45,059 nt of DNA from Candidatus Pacearchaeota archaeon (lineage in GTDB: Archaea; Nanobdellota; Nanobdellia; Pacearchaeales; GW2011-AR1), in NCBI GenBank assembly GCA_017609405.1, contig JAFCDZ010000005.1, positions 1 through 45,059 on the forward strand. Reading direction: 5' to 3'. Positions 44,986 to 45,059 of the stretch are shown piece after piece. The first letter of the stretch is position 1. Each line of letters starts with the position of its first letter. Made by a program: the position numbers and the translations under genes. The notes beneath the pieces were generated by a model that worked only from the letters and a program-made list of their open reading frames with translations, was not told where the DNA came from and ran no database searches.

Positions 44986-45059
44986 TTAATTGGTTGATAT
45001 TGTAAGCCACGATTTTGAACAAAACTTCATTTTTTTGTGTTTTAAACTTCCTTGCATAA

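Overview
AT-rich archaeal window with DPANN-like gene content; this placement is inferred from gene content only. It contains: (i) a histidine-related block: hisI, hisE, a frameshifted hisA, a short-form hisG, a HisRS-family gene and tRNA-His; (ii) secF/secD, an AglH-like GlcNAc-1-P transferase, a SpoIIM-like membrane protein and an eIF2B-like ribose-1,5-bisphosphate isomerase; (iii) a long minus-strand ribosomal superoperon running uL3-uL4-uL23-uL2-uS19-uL22-uS3-uL29-SUI1-uS17-uL14-uL24-eS4-uL5-uS14-uS8-uL6-eL32-eL19-uL18-uS5-uL30-uL15-secY-EMC3/DUF106-prefoldin; (iv) an unassigned gene coupled to a stand-alone phosphohistidine swivelling domain; (v) AMP phosphorylase; (vi) a tRNA-Ser with an att-like duplication of its 3' end; (vii) the uL1-uL10-P1 operon with a structured leader; (viii) a secreted degenerate M23 protein, an N-sequon-rich secreted protein, a CARF-like small protein, TrpRS, Taw1, an H1-like basic protein, an HTH-MNT/HEPN pair with a palindrome at its start codon, and an S2P protease; (ix) aIF5A, FKBP, FtsZ, SecE, a truncated Dph2-like protein, SepF, prefoldin beta, RpoP and eL43. 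The leads I rate highest are the swivel-domain/unknown pair, the shared decapeptide-repeat extensions of uL22 and uS17, the tRNA-Ser flanked 199-bp segment, the duplicated translation start upstream of rps3, the hisG-short/HisRS-variant neighbourhood, and the HTH-MNT/HEPN module. All assignments come from reading the sequence; no searches were run.
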